A stretch of DNA of 64,000 bases. Source: Sediminicola sp. (GTDB lineage: Bacteria; Bacteroidota; Bacteroidia; Flavobacteriales; Flavobacteriaceae). Under the pieces are notes generated by a model. It did no database searches and was not told the DNA's origin. It saw only the letters and a program-made list of their open reading frames with translations. Position 1 is the stretch's first letter; the number at the start of each line of letters is the position of its first letter. The stretch covers positions 1-64,000 of the forward strand of contig JAHEND010000002.1 in the NCBI GenBank assembly GCA_024643325.1, in the 5' to 3' direction. The translations under genes and the position numbers were made by a program. This document shows, in pieces, positions 36,952 through 44,973 of the stretch.

Positions 36952-38226
36952 TTACTGAGACAAATAGTCTAAGGCCATTTCAGAAAGTGTTTTTACACCC
37001 AATAACATTCCAGCATCATCAATTTTGAAGTCTGGAGTGTGGTGAGGAAAAGCTTCCTGATTACCTGGTGTATTGCCTCCTAAAAAGAAATAGAATCCTG
37101 GTACTTTTTCTTGGAAAAAAGAAAAATCTTCTGCCCCAGTGATAGCTTTCATAAGCATTACCTGGTCCTTACCCGCAGTTTTCTGTAGTGTTGGTAACAT
37201 TTGCCCTACCAAATTAGCGTCGTTATAGGTAATAGCCGCACCGTTGACAATTTCTACGGTAGCTGTTCCACCGTACGCAGTAGCTATAGCAGAAACCATT
37301 TCTTTCATGCGCTTGCCAATATGATCCCTCATTTTATAATCAAGTGTTCTGATAGTACCTACCATTTCAGCAGTTTCAGGAATGATGTTAAAACGAACAC
37401 CAGCTGTTATTTTACCTACTGTAATCACAGCAGCTTCGTTGGTTAGATCAGATTCTCTAGAAATGATGGTTTGTAGACCGTCAATAATTTTTGCACTGAT
37501 TAAAATAGGATCTACACCACCCCAAGGCTGAGAACCATGGGTTTGTTTTCCTTGTACTTTAATCACAAAACGATCAGAGGCAGCCATTGCGCCTAGGGGC
37601 TTATATCCGATCATACCTACAGGGAGCACAGAATTAATGTGAAGTCCAAAAATGGCATCGACCGAAGGGTTTTCTAAGACACCCTCTTTAACCATTAACG
37701 ACGCACCTCCTTCTTCTCCTGGAGGTGGGCCTTCTTCAGCAGGTTGAAATACAAATTTTACAGTGCCTTTTATCTTGTCTTTGTGTTTGCTTAAGACAGA
37801 AGCTACCCCCATGAGAATAGCTGTGTGGGTGTCGTGACCACAGGCGTGCATTACGCCAACTTTTTCTCCCATAAAAGTACCTTTTACTGTAGATTTAAAA
37901 GGCAGATCATTACGTTCCGTAACAGGCAATGCGTCTATGTCTGCTCTTAGTGCCACAACTTTTCCGGGAAGATCCCCTTTTAAAATACCCACAACCCCTG
38001 TTTTTGCCACCCCGGTGGTTAATTCAATGCCTAAACTTTTGAGATGGGCTGCAATTTTAGCAGCGGTTTTAAATTCTTGGTTAGAGAGTTCGGGATTCTG
38101 ATGTATGTCATGGCGCCATTCAATGACCTGAGCTTCTATTTTTTCATAGTCGGAGACAGGTAATTGGAGTTGTGCTTGGGCAAAAGTTCCCAGCCCTAAA
38201 AAAATGGCTACTACTGTTTTTTTCAT
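36952..38226 (-). CDS. Secreted M20 family amidohydrolase
   Basis: A 424-residue M20D-type aminoacylase/amidohydrolase. The ATG at 38226 begins a signal peptide (KKTVVAIFLGLGTFAQAQ); the longer ORF from 38268 would bury it, so I reject that start. Metal-binding residues appear in HACGHDTHTAI and in the E-E pair of FQPAEEGPP, followed by the dimerisation domain with HGSQPWGGVDP. Family members remove acyl or amino acid groups from N-acyl amino acids, hippurate or indole conjugates. Periplasmic location suggests nutrient scavenging. Confidence 0.9.
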   Translation of the reverse strand: MKKTVVAIFLGLGTFAQAQLQLPVSDYEKIEAQVIEWRHDIHQNPELSNQEFKTAAKIAAHLKSLGIELTTGVAKTGVVGILKGDLPGKVVALRADIDALPVTERNDLPFKSTVKGTFMGEKVGVMHACGHDTHTAILMGVASVLSKHKDKIKGTVKFVFQPAEEGPPPGEEGGASLMVKEGVLENPSVDAIFGLHINSVLPVGMIGYKPLGAMAASDRFVIKVQGKQTHGSQPWGGVDPILISAKIIDGLQTIISRESDLTNEAAVITVGKITAGVRFNIIPETAEMVGTIRTLDYKMRDHIGKRMKEMVSAIATAYGGTATVEIVNGAAITYNDANLVGQMLPTLQKTAGKDQVMLMKAITGAEDFSFFQEKVPGFYFFLGGNTPGNQEAFPHHTPDFKIDDAGMLLGVKTLSEMALDYLSQ

Positions 38227-38375
38227 AAGTTTATTAAAATGATTGGTTATCTGTTTAAATATACTCATATTATTAAAACCATTGTTTCTAGGGCTCTTTT
38301 TTGTTTATAATTATTGGTTGTTCTCGCTTAAGAAACGCATATTAATAGTTAAATTTATACCCTAAAGATCGCATA

Positions 38376-40697
38376 TTGAAAAACTACATAGAAAGCTTAA
38401 ATGAGGCTCAGAAAGCCCCAGTACTCCATAAAGATGGCCCCTTAATGGTCATAGCAGGCGCGGGTTCTGGAAAGACTAGGGTGCTCACCATAAGAATTGC
38501 GCATCTCATGTCTCTTGGGGTAGATTCTTTTAATATTCTCGCCTTAACTTTTACCAATAAGGCGGCTAGAGAGATGAAGCATAGGATCTCTACAATAGTA
38601 GGTGGTGCAGAGGCTAAGAATCTATGGATGGGAACTTTTCACTCTGTTTTTGCCAAATTATTGCGGTTTGACGGCGATAAACTGGGTTACCCTAGCAATT
38701 TCACTATATACGATACGCAAGATTCTCAAAGACTCATTGCTTCCATTATTAAAGAAATGGGACTGGACAAGGATATCTATAAATACAAGCAAATTCAGAA
38801 TAGAATATCTTCTTATAAAAACAGTTTAATAACCGTTAAAGCCTATCACAACAATCCAGACCTTCTCGAGGCAGACGCTATGGCTAAAAGACCTCAAACC
38901 GGCGCTATTTACAAGGAATATGTAGACCGTTGTTTTAAGGCCGGTGCCATGGATTTTGATGATTTACTCTTGCGTACCAATGAACTTCTAACCAGATTTC
39001 CTGAGGTGCTTATGAAGTACCAAAACAGGTTTAAATACATCTTAGTAGATGAGTACCAAGATACCAACCACTCGCAGTATTTAATCGTAAAAGCCCTTTC
39101 AGATAGGTATCAGAACATTTGTGTTGTAGGAGATGACGCCCAAAGTATTTACTCTTTTAGAGGCGCCAATATACACAACATATTAAATTTCCAGAAAGAT
39201 TACGATCAGGTAGCTCAATACAGATTAGAGCAGAATTATAGGTCTACAGACAATATTGTAAAAGCAGCCAATAGCATTATTTCTAACAATACCAATCAAT
39301 TAGATAAGGTAGTATGGACATCTAACGATCCAGGGGAATTAATCACTGTTCACAGATCACCAACAGATGCAGAAGAGGGAAGGTTTGTTGCCGGAAGTAT
39401 TTTAGAAACTAAAATGCAAGAACAACTTCCAAACAGTTCCTTTGCGGTACTTTACAGAACCAATTCACAATCTAGGGCCATAGAAGACGCCCTGAGGAAA
39501 AGAGATATTGCCTATAGAATTTTTGGAGGGCTTTCTTTTTATCAAAGAAAAGAGATTAAAGATGTATTGGCCTATTTAAGGTTGGTAATTAACCCTAAAG
39601 ATGAGGAGGCTCTAAAGCGTATTATAAATTTTCCAGCCAGGGGAATTGGTCAGAGTACTTTGGATAAATTGGTGGTTGCAGCAAACCATTACGGCAGGTC
39701 TATTTTTGAAGTGATGGAACATTTAGACACCATTCCACTTCAGATAAACAGTGGTACTAAGCGTAAATTAGAAGATTTTGTCACCATGATCAAAAGTTAT
39801 CAGGTGCTCAACGAGACGGCAGACGCATTTACGCTCTCTGAGCATGTGGCTAAAATGTCTGGCCTACTTTTGGAATTCAAAAAGGACGGGACTCCTGAAG
39901 GAATTGCTAAAATGGAAAATATAGAGGAACTCCTCAACGGTATTAAGGACTTTGTCGATGGCCAGCAAGAGCTGGCCGATGCTACAGGAAATATTACTGA
40001 ATTTCTTGAAGATGTATCTCTTGCAACAGACTTAGATAAAGATGTTGGAGATGAAGATAGGGTAGCGCTTATGACCATTCATATGGCTAAGGGTCTTGAG
40101 TTCCCTGTAGTGTATGTAGTGGGTATGGAAGAAGATCTTTTTCCTTCTGCGATGAGTATGAACACTAGGTCAGAACTAGAGGAGGAGCGAAGGCTTTTTT
40201 ATGTAGCCCTCACTAGAGCAGAAAAAAAGGCCTACTTGACTTATGCCCAAACAAGATACAGATGGGGTAAACTCGTAGACGCTGAACCTTCTAGGTTTAT
40301 AGAGGAAATAGACGACAGTTTCTTAGACATGCAAGTACCAATTGATTCTTACCGATATAAACCTATGATAGATGCAGATATTTTTGGCGATGTAGACAAA
40401 AGTAAACTGCGACAAACCAAACCAGTTTCTTCCACACCACCGAGTTCTTTTAGACCTAAAGAGAACCAATTGAGAAAGCTTAGAAAAATTAAGCCAGATT
40501 TATCTAGTCCTATTGGAAATGGAGAAGATGACATTGAATTAGTGGCTGGCTCCCTAGTAAAACACAGTAGGTTTGGTGGTGGAAAGGTAATCTCTTTGGA
40601 AGGAGTAGGAGCAGATAAGAAGGCTACTATTGACTTTGAGATTGGGGGTCTTAAAAAACTGATCCTTCGTTTTGCGAAATTAGAAGTAATGTCTTAA
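38376..40697 (+). CDS. uvrD: UvrD/PcrA-type DNA helicase
   Basis: A 773-residue superfamily 1A helicase used in nucleotide excision and mismatch repair and in displacing proteins from DNA. Walker A is AGAGSGKT at 27-34, motif II ILVDEYQDTN, motif III GDDAQSIYSFRGA, and motif VI FYVALTRAEKKAYL. A C-terminal Tudor-like region has GSLVKHSRFGGGKVISLEG. The start is a TTG: MKNYIESLNEAQ is the expected N-terminus and no ATG is near. Sua5 follows after six bases. UvrA is encoded about 13 kb away. Confidence 0.96.
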   Translation: MKNYIESLNEAQKAPVLHKDGPLMVIAGAGSGKTRVLTIRIAHLMSLGVDSFNILALTFTNKAAREMKHRISTIVGGAEAKNLWMGTFHSVFAKLLRFDGDKLGYPSNFTIYDTQDSQRLIASIIKEMGLDKDIYKYKQIQNRISSYKNSLITVKAYHNNPDLLEADAMAKRPQTGAIYKEYVDRCFKAGAMDFDDLLLRTNELLTRFPEVLMKYQNRFKYILVDEYQDTNHSQYLIVKALSDRYQNICVVGDDAQSIYSFRGANIHNILNFQKDYDQVAQYRLEQNYRSTDNIVKAANSIISNNTNQLDKVVWTSNDPGELITVHRSPTDAEEGRFVAGSILETKMQEQLPNSSFAVLYRTNSQSRAIEDALRKRDIAYRIFGGLSFYQRKEIKDVLAYLRLVINPKDEEALKRIINFPARGIGQSTLDKLVVAANHYGRSIFEVMEHLDTIPLQINSGTKRKLEDFVTMIKSYQVLNETADAFTLSEHVAKMSGLLLEFKKDGTPEGIAKMENIEELLNGIKDFVDGQQELADATGNITEFLEDVSLATDLDKDVGDEDRVALMTIHMAKGLEFPVVYVVGMEEDLFPSAMSMNTRSELEEERRLFYVALTRAEKKAYLTYAQTRYRWGKLVDAEPSRFIEEIDDSFLDMQVPIDSYRYKPMIDADIFGDVDKSKLRQTKPVSSTPPSSFRPKENQLRKLRKIKPDLSSPIGNGEDDIELVAGSLVKHSRFGGGKVISLEGVGADKKATIDFEIGGLKKLILRFAKLEVMS

Positions 40698-40703
40698 AAA
40701 AAT

Positions 40704-41324
40704 ATGGGTCAATTAATTAAAATATATCCAGAAAATCCCCAGGAGTCTGCTTTAGAAAAGGTAGTACGAGCACTTAGAGAGGGTGCACTTATTATTTACC
40801 CAACAGATACTGTTTATGGCATTGGTTGTGATATTACCAATAATAAAGCCTTGGAAAAGCTGGCTAAATTAAAAGATGTAAAACTTGAAAAAGCGACCTG
40901 GTCCTTTATTTGTGCAGACCTCAGTAATATCTCTGACTATGTGAAACAAATTGACACGGCTACTTTTAAAATCTTAAAACGATCCTTACCTGGTCCTTTT
41001 ACTTTTATACTTCCCGGCAACAACAATCTTCCGAAAGCCTTTAGGAAGCGTAAGACCGTAGGGATAAGGGTACCAGACCACTCTATTCCTAAAAAGATAG
41101 TAGAAATGCTTGGAAATCCTATAGTCTCTACTTCAATTTATGATCCAGATGAGTTGTTAGAATACACCACCGATCCAGAACTTATATTTGAAAAATGGGC
41201 TTCGCATGTTGCCTTTGTTATAGATGGGGGTTACGGAGATAATGTGCCTTCTACTATAGTAGATTTATCCGGAGATGCACCTGAACTGATTCGTCAGGGT
41301 AAAGGGGACTTTGATATGTTTTAG
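40704..41324 (+). CDS. L-threonylcarbamoyladenylate synthase (Sua5/YciO/YrdC family)
   Basis: A 206-residue protein with the YrdC fold. It has the N-terminal IIYPTDTVYGIGCDITN substrate loop, the KxR pattern in KRKTVGIRVPDH and the late STIVDLSGDAPELIRQGKGD. Such enzymes make threonylcarbamoyl-AMP for the t6A modification at position 37 of ANN-reading tRNAs. Two paralogues are common (TsaC/Sua5 and YciO) and this one is nearer YciO in length, so the exact role is not certain. It is co-transcribed with uvrD and ended by a strong terminator. Confidence 0.88.
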   Translation: MGQLIKIYPENPQESALEKVVRALREGALIIYPTDTVYGIGCDITNNKALEKLAKLKDVKLEKATWSFICADLSNISDYVKQIDTATFKILKRSLPGPFTFILPGNNNLPKAFRKRKTVGIRVPDHSIPKKIVEMLGNPIVSTSIYDPDELLEYTTDPELIFEKWASHVAFVIDGGYGDNVPSTIVDLSGDAPELIRQGKGDFDMF

Positions 41325-41381
41325 AAGTGATTTGTTTCGTATGGAAAAAGCATGCAATCAATAATTGGCTTGCAATTAAAA

Positions 41382-41410
41382 AAAAATGCCACCCTATGGG
41401 TGGCATTTTT
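41382..41410. terminator. Bidirectional terminator between Sua5 and the OmpA gene
   Basis: A perfect 13-base-pair stem AAAAATGCCACCC/GGGTGGCATTTTT with a three-base loop TAT. It serves both converging transcripts. Confidence 0.93.
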
Positions 41411-41430
41411 AGTATAGTATTTGCAAAAAC

Positions 41431-42264
41431 TTAGTTAATTGAAGCATCTTTTAATCCTTCTTCGATCATCGTATAAAACTGATCGATTTTAGGAAGAACA
41501 ACAATTCTAGTTCTTCTGTTTCTAGACAGTTCTGAAGAAACTGGCACATACTCAGCTCTACCAGCTGCAGTCATACGCTTAGGATCTACACCAAAGTCTT
41601 TTTGTAGTATTCTTACTACTGAAGTAGCTCTTTTCACAGATAAATCCCAGTTGTCTACTAAGTCTCCTTTAGAGAAACTTCTTTCATCTGTATGGCCTTC
41701 TACCATAAATTCGAAATCTGGTTTGTTATTAACTACTTTAGCTACTTTTTCTAATACAGACTTCGCTTTATTAGATACTACATAACTTCCAGTGTTAAAT
41801 AACAACTTGTCAGAGATTGATACAAAAACAACGCCTTTCTCTACGCTAATCTCAATATCTTCGTCATCTAAGTTACCTAATACACCCTTTAGACTTTGAA
41901 CCAAAGCAAGGTTAACAGAATCTCTTCTGGTGACAGCATTGTTTAATTTACGAATGGTCAGGTCTTTCTCCTTTAAACTTTCTAAAGAGCGCTCTAAATT
42001 ATCTGCTCCTTTAGAAGTTAATGTAGTTAAGTTACCAAGGTTGTTAATCAGTTCTTGATTGTTTGCTTTTAAATAAGCATTTTGATCTTCAAGCAACTGT
42101 AAACGAGCCGTGTCTTCCAAACAGCTGTTCAATTTAACCGTAGCTGAATTGAGTAAGTCTTGGGTTTCTTTTTGTTTTGCTTCTAAGTCTGTGTATTTTT
42201 TTTGAGATACACAAGAAGAAAGTAATAGTGTGGCGCCTAAGCATCCAAGGATAATTTTTTTCAT
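41431..42264 (-). CDS. OmpA-family peptidoglycan-associated lipoprotein
   Basis: A 277-residue lipoprotein from the ATG at 42264. The signal peptide ends in lipobox LLSSC with the lipidated cysteine at 18. A coiled-coil stretch covers about 20-115 and an OmpA C-terminal domain about 140-265. The peptidoglycan-binding segment includes EGHTDERSF and SRNRRTRIVVLP. It ties the outer membrane to the cell wall. The ORF extends 41 codons upstream into the glycosyltransferase gene, and I reject that extension because it hides the lipoprotein signal. Confidence 0.93.
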   Translation of the reverse strand: MKKIILGCLGATLLLSSCVSQKKYTDLEAKQKETQDLLNSATVKLNSCLEDTARLQLLEDQNAYLKANNQELINNLGNLTTLTSKGADNLERSLESLKEKDLTIRKLNNAVTRRDSVNLALVQSLKGVLGNLDDEDIEISVEKGVVFVSISDKLLFNTGSYVVSNKAKSVLEKVAKVVNNKPDFEFMVEGHTDERSFSKGDLVDNWDLSVKRATSVVRILQKDFGVDPKRMTAAGRAEYVPVSSELSRNRRTRIVVLPKIDQFYTMIEEGLKDASIN

Positions 42265-42290
42265 GGGTTGGAAAAATATAATTAGTACAT

Positions 42291-42298
42291 CAAATTTA
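42291..42298 (-). promoter_or_regulatory. Candidate -7 box for the OmpA lipoprotein gene
   Basis: On the minus strand this reads TAAATTTG, a full TAnnTTTG match, 27 bases before the lipoprotein ATG at 42264. No clear TTG lies at -33. The position supports the shorter start. Confidence 0.45.
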
Positions 42299-42332
42299 TC
42301 TTTTATTCTTTTAAATACAGTGTGTAAGTTAG

Positions 42333-43358
42333 TTAATCTTTTACTAAAAGCGAAAACTTTTTTAATCCCTTTATATAATGAGACCAAACTATTGAAGTAG
42401 TGGTGAAGTATTTTATATATTTTTTTGGGCTTTGTTTTTTTTTAAATGCGCTAGGTGCCTCTTTGTAAAAATCAATATGGGCATGAATAATTGCCAGACA
42501 ATGACTAAACTTGCCTTGAATAATGAATCTAACTCCAGCAATACCATCAAGAATAAGCCTGACAAAAATCACTATTATAGCCCTTTTTAAAGGCATATTT
42601 TTTAAAATTGAAAAAAGAGAGTTTCTAAAATTCAGAAATGTTTTTTTAGGGTTCATATTGCTCAGGGTTGAGCCACCCAAATGAAAAACAGTACTACTTC
42701 CGAGATACATGACTTTGTATCCAAGATTTCTTGCCCTCCAGCAAAGGTCTATCTCTTCCTGGTGGGCAAAGTAAGTTTCGTCAAAACCGTTAAGTAAAAG
42801 AAATACCTCCTTTCTTATGAACATACAAGCTCCAGTTGCCCAAAAAATTTCAGTGTTGTCATTGTATTGGCCCAGGTCTTGTTCTATGTGTTGAAATATT
42901 CTTCCCCGGCAAAAAGGATAACCCAATGCGTCTAAATAACCCCCAGCAGCTCCGGCATACTCAAAATGAGTTTTTTTTAATTCATCTAAAATTTTGGGCT
43001 GCGCTATTGCCAATTGAGAGTCTGAATTAAAGGCTGCCAATATAGGAACTAGCCAATTTTCAGCGGGCGAAACGTCTGAATTCAGTAAACAAAATAGGGG
43101 CTCATTTATTTGTTTTAATGCCAAATTATACCCACCAGCAAAACCATTGTTAGTGGTCATTTCTATGATAGTAACCTGGGAAAATCTCTCTTTTAAAAGT
43201 GCTATTGAACTATCTGTAGATCCGTTGTCTGCCACATATATATGTGCCATTTCCCCACTGTTTTTAAGAACAGTTGGAAGGAATCGTTCCAATAAAGCGG
43301 CTCCATTCCAATTGAGTATTACTACGGCTATATGTTTCACAGGATTTTTAAATGGCAA
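42333..43358 (-). CDS. Family 2 glycosyltransferase
   Basis: A 341-residue GT-A enzyme close to rhamnosyltransferase-like GT2 proteins. VAVVILNWNGAALLERFL and the nucleotide-binding ADNGSTDSS lie in the first 50 residues, CLLNSDVSPAENW carries the DxD-like site, and TGACMFIRKEVF plus EEIDLCWRARNLGY close the catalytic domain. A C-terminal hydrophobic helix near 260 suggests membrane association. It probably adds a sugar to a surface polysaccharide or lipid. It starts one base after the HsdR-N-like gene and stands apart from any polysaccharide cluster. Confidence 0.9.
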   Translation of the reverse strand: MPFKNPVKHIAVVILNWNGAALLERFLPTVLKNSGEMAHIYVADNGSTDSSIALLKERFSQVTIIEMTTNNGFAGGYNLALKQINEPLFCLLNSDVSPAENWLVPILAAFNSDSQLAIAQPKILDELKKTHFEYAGAAGGYLDALGYPFCRGRIFQHIEQDLGQYNDNTEIFWATGACMFIRKEVFLLLNGFDETYFAHQEEIDLCWRARNLGYKVMYLGSSTVFHLGGSTLSNMNPKKTFLNFRNSLFSILKNMPLKRAIIVIFVRLILDGIAGVRFIIQGKFSHCLAIIHAHIDFYKEAPSAFKKKQSPKKYIKYFTTTSIVWSHYIKGLKKFSLLVKD

Positions 43359-43359
43359 A

Positions 43360-43806
43360 TTAAGGGATATATTCAGGAATACTTTCTACAAAAGTATAAT
43401 TTTCTGCTTCTTTGCCTATAACGCAATAATAATGGGACAATCCATTAGTCACCATGAGCAACTCGGCATTTAAACTTAAGTTATATCGGGCAATTTGATC
43501 AAATGTTTCTTGACTAATTTTTATTTCAGGGGCTTTACACTCCACCAATAAATAGATACTACCATCTTTATTAAAAATTACCACATCTACTCTTTTTGTC
43601 AATCCGTTTACAAGAATTTTTTTTTCAACATTAATAAGGCTTTTAGGGTATTTCTTTTCGTAAATCAAATACCATATTAAATGTTGTCTTACCCATTCCT
43701 CTGCTTGTATCTGGATATATTTTTTCCTGATAATATCAAAAATATAGGGCTTATTTTCCCTATTTTTGATTCTGAAAGGATACGATGGAAAGTTTAAAAC
43801 TTGCAT
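43360..43806 (-). CDS. Stand-alone HsdR N-terminal-like PD-(D/E)xK nuclease domain protein
   Basis: A 148-residue protein from the ATG at 43806. It resembles only the N-terminal nuclease domain of type I restriction HsdR subunits. The PD-(D/E)xK core can be read as RVDVVIF (D) followed by LLVECKAPE (E-x-K). A helix with QIARYNLSLNAELLMVTNG follows. There is no helicase part, no hsdM or hsdS, and the neighbours are housekeeping genes. It is divergent from holA with only 26 bases between starts. A role in DNA processing is plausible but unproven. The longer start at 43845 would overlap holA and is rejected. Confidence 0.82.
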   Translation of the reverse strand: MQVLNFPSYPFRIKNRENKPYIFDIIRKKYIQIQAEEWVRQHLIWYLIYEKKYPKSLINVEKKILVNGLTKRVDVVIFNKDGSIYLLVECKAPEIKISQETFDQIARYNLSLNAELLMVTNGLSHYYCVIGKEAENYTFVESIPEYIP

Positions 43807-43832
43807 GTTACAAATTTGATGAATTAAATTGA

Positions 43833-44831
43833 ATGGAAGAAGCAAAGTTAATTGCTAGTGAAATAAATAATGGAAATTTTAGCCCGCTCTATTTACTTTA
43901 TGGAGATGAACCTTATTATATAGATGCTATTTCAAATTTAATTGAGCAAAAGGCGCTTGCAGAAGAAGAAAAAGCTTTCAATCAATTAATTGTCTACGGA
44001 AAAGATACCCTTATAGAAGATATTGTCTCCCAAGCCAAGCGCTACCCAATGATGGCAGAGAGACAATTAATTATTGTCAAAGAGGCACAACATCTCTCCA
44101 GACAAATAGATGGCCTTCAAGAGTATGCAAAACATCCCTTACAAACAACCATTTTAGTACTTTGTTACAAATACCAAAAGCCAGATAAAAGAAAAGGAGT
44201 CTTCAAAGCTTTTCAAAAAAATGGAACTACTTTGGAGTCCAAAAAGATTTATGACAATAAAATTCCTTCTTGGATAAATGATTTAATTAAACGTAAGGGG
44301 TTTTCAGCCCAACCAGCTGTTCCTCATTTGTTATTTGAGTTTTTAGGTACTGATTTGAGCAGGATAGAAAAAGAAATAGACAAGTTATCTATTCACATAG
44401 AAAAAGGCGTTTTAATTACTCCAGAAATGGTTGAGCAGCACATTGGTATTAGTAAAGATTATAACAACTTTGAATTAAAGAAAGCCATTGGTGAAAGAGA
44501 TATTTTAAAAGCATTTAAGATTGTGCATTATTTTGCACACAATTCAAAAGACAATCCTTTTTTAATGACAGTATCTATTTTACACGGTTTTTTTATTCAA
44601 ATTATGCAATATCACGGGCTTACTGATCACAACCCAAGCCATGTTGCATCAAGTTTAGGGATTTCCCCATTTTTCATTAATGAAATTAAAAGTGCGGCAA
44701 AACATTACCCCATGAAAAGAGTGAGTCAAATCTTAAAAACCCTTAAGGATTTAGATCTTAAGAATAAAGGACTTGGTGCTCCAACTGACCATGAAAATTT
44801 ACTTAAGGAATTATTGATTAAAATAATGTAA
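43833..44831 (+). CDS. holA: DNA polymerase III subunit delta
   Basis: A 332-residue clamp-loader delta subunit that opens the sliding clamp ring. The N-terminal LYLLYGDEPYYIDAISNLI, the AAA+ core without a true P-loop, and the C-terminal collar helices with LKELLIKIM fit the HolA family and length. It diverges from the HsdR-N-like gene. A 142-base gap follows before the converging E1 dehydrogenase gene, and I see no gene in it. Confidence 0.93.
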   Translation: MEEAKLIASEINNGNFSPLYLLYGDEPYYIDAISNLIEQKALAEEEKAFNQLIVYGKDTLIEDIVSQAKRYPMMAERQLIIVKEAQHLSRQIDGLQEYAKHPLQTTILVLCYKYQKPDKRKGVFKAFQKNGTTLESKKIYDNKIPSWINDLIKRKGFSAQPAVPHLLFEFLGTDLSRIEKEIDKLSIHIEKGVLITPEMVEQHIGISKDYNNFELKKAIGERDILKAFKIVHYFAHNSKDNPFLMTVSILHGFFIQIMQYHGLTDHNPSHVASSLGISPFFINEIKSAAKHYPMKRVSQILKTLKDLDLKNKGLGAPTDHENLLKELLIKIM

Positions 44832-44973
44832 TCAGAGATCGAGCTTTTGCTAGGAATAATCGACCTAAAAGTTGTAGTTAATATTATCGATATTTTAAAC
44901 AAACTAACTATTAAGTCAACATGGCCTAAGAAAAGGTTTAGAGCAGCGAGTAATGTAGTGTCTCTAGCTTAAA

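Noticed and set aside
42265-42387. 41-codon N-terminal extension of the OmpA lipoprotein
   Set aside because: It overlaps the glycosyltransferase gene and hides an otherwise perfect lipoprotein signal peptide.
43360-43806. Part of a restriction-modification or defence island
   Set aside because: No methylase, specificity or helicase genes are nearby, and the neighbours are replication and envelope housekeeping genes.
44832-44973. 142-base gap after holA searched for small genes or RNA
   Set aside because: No ORF of note, no hairpin with a T-run and no promoter match on either strand.
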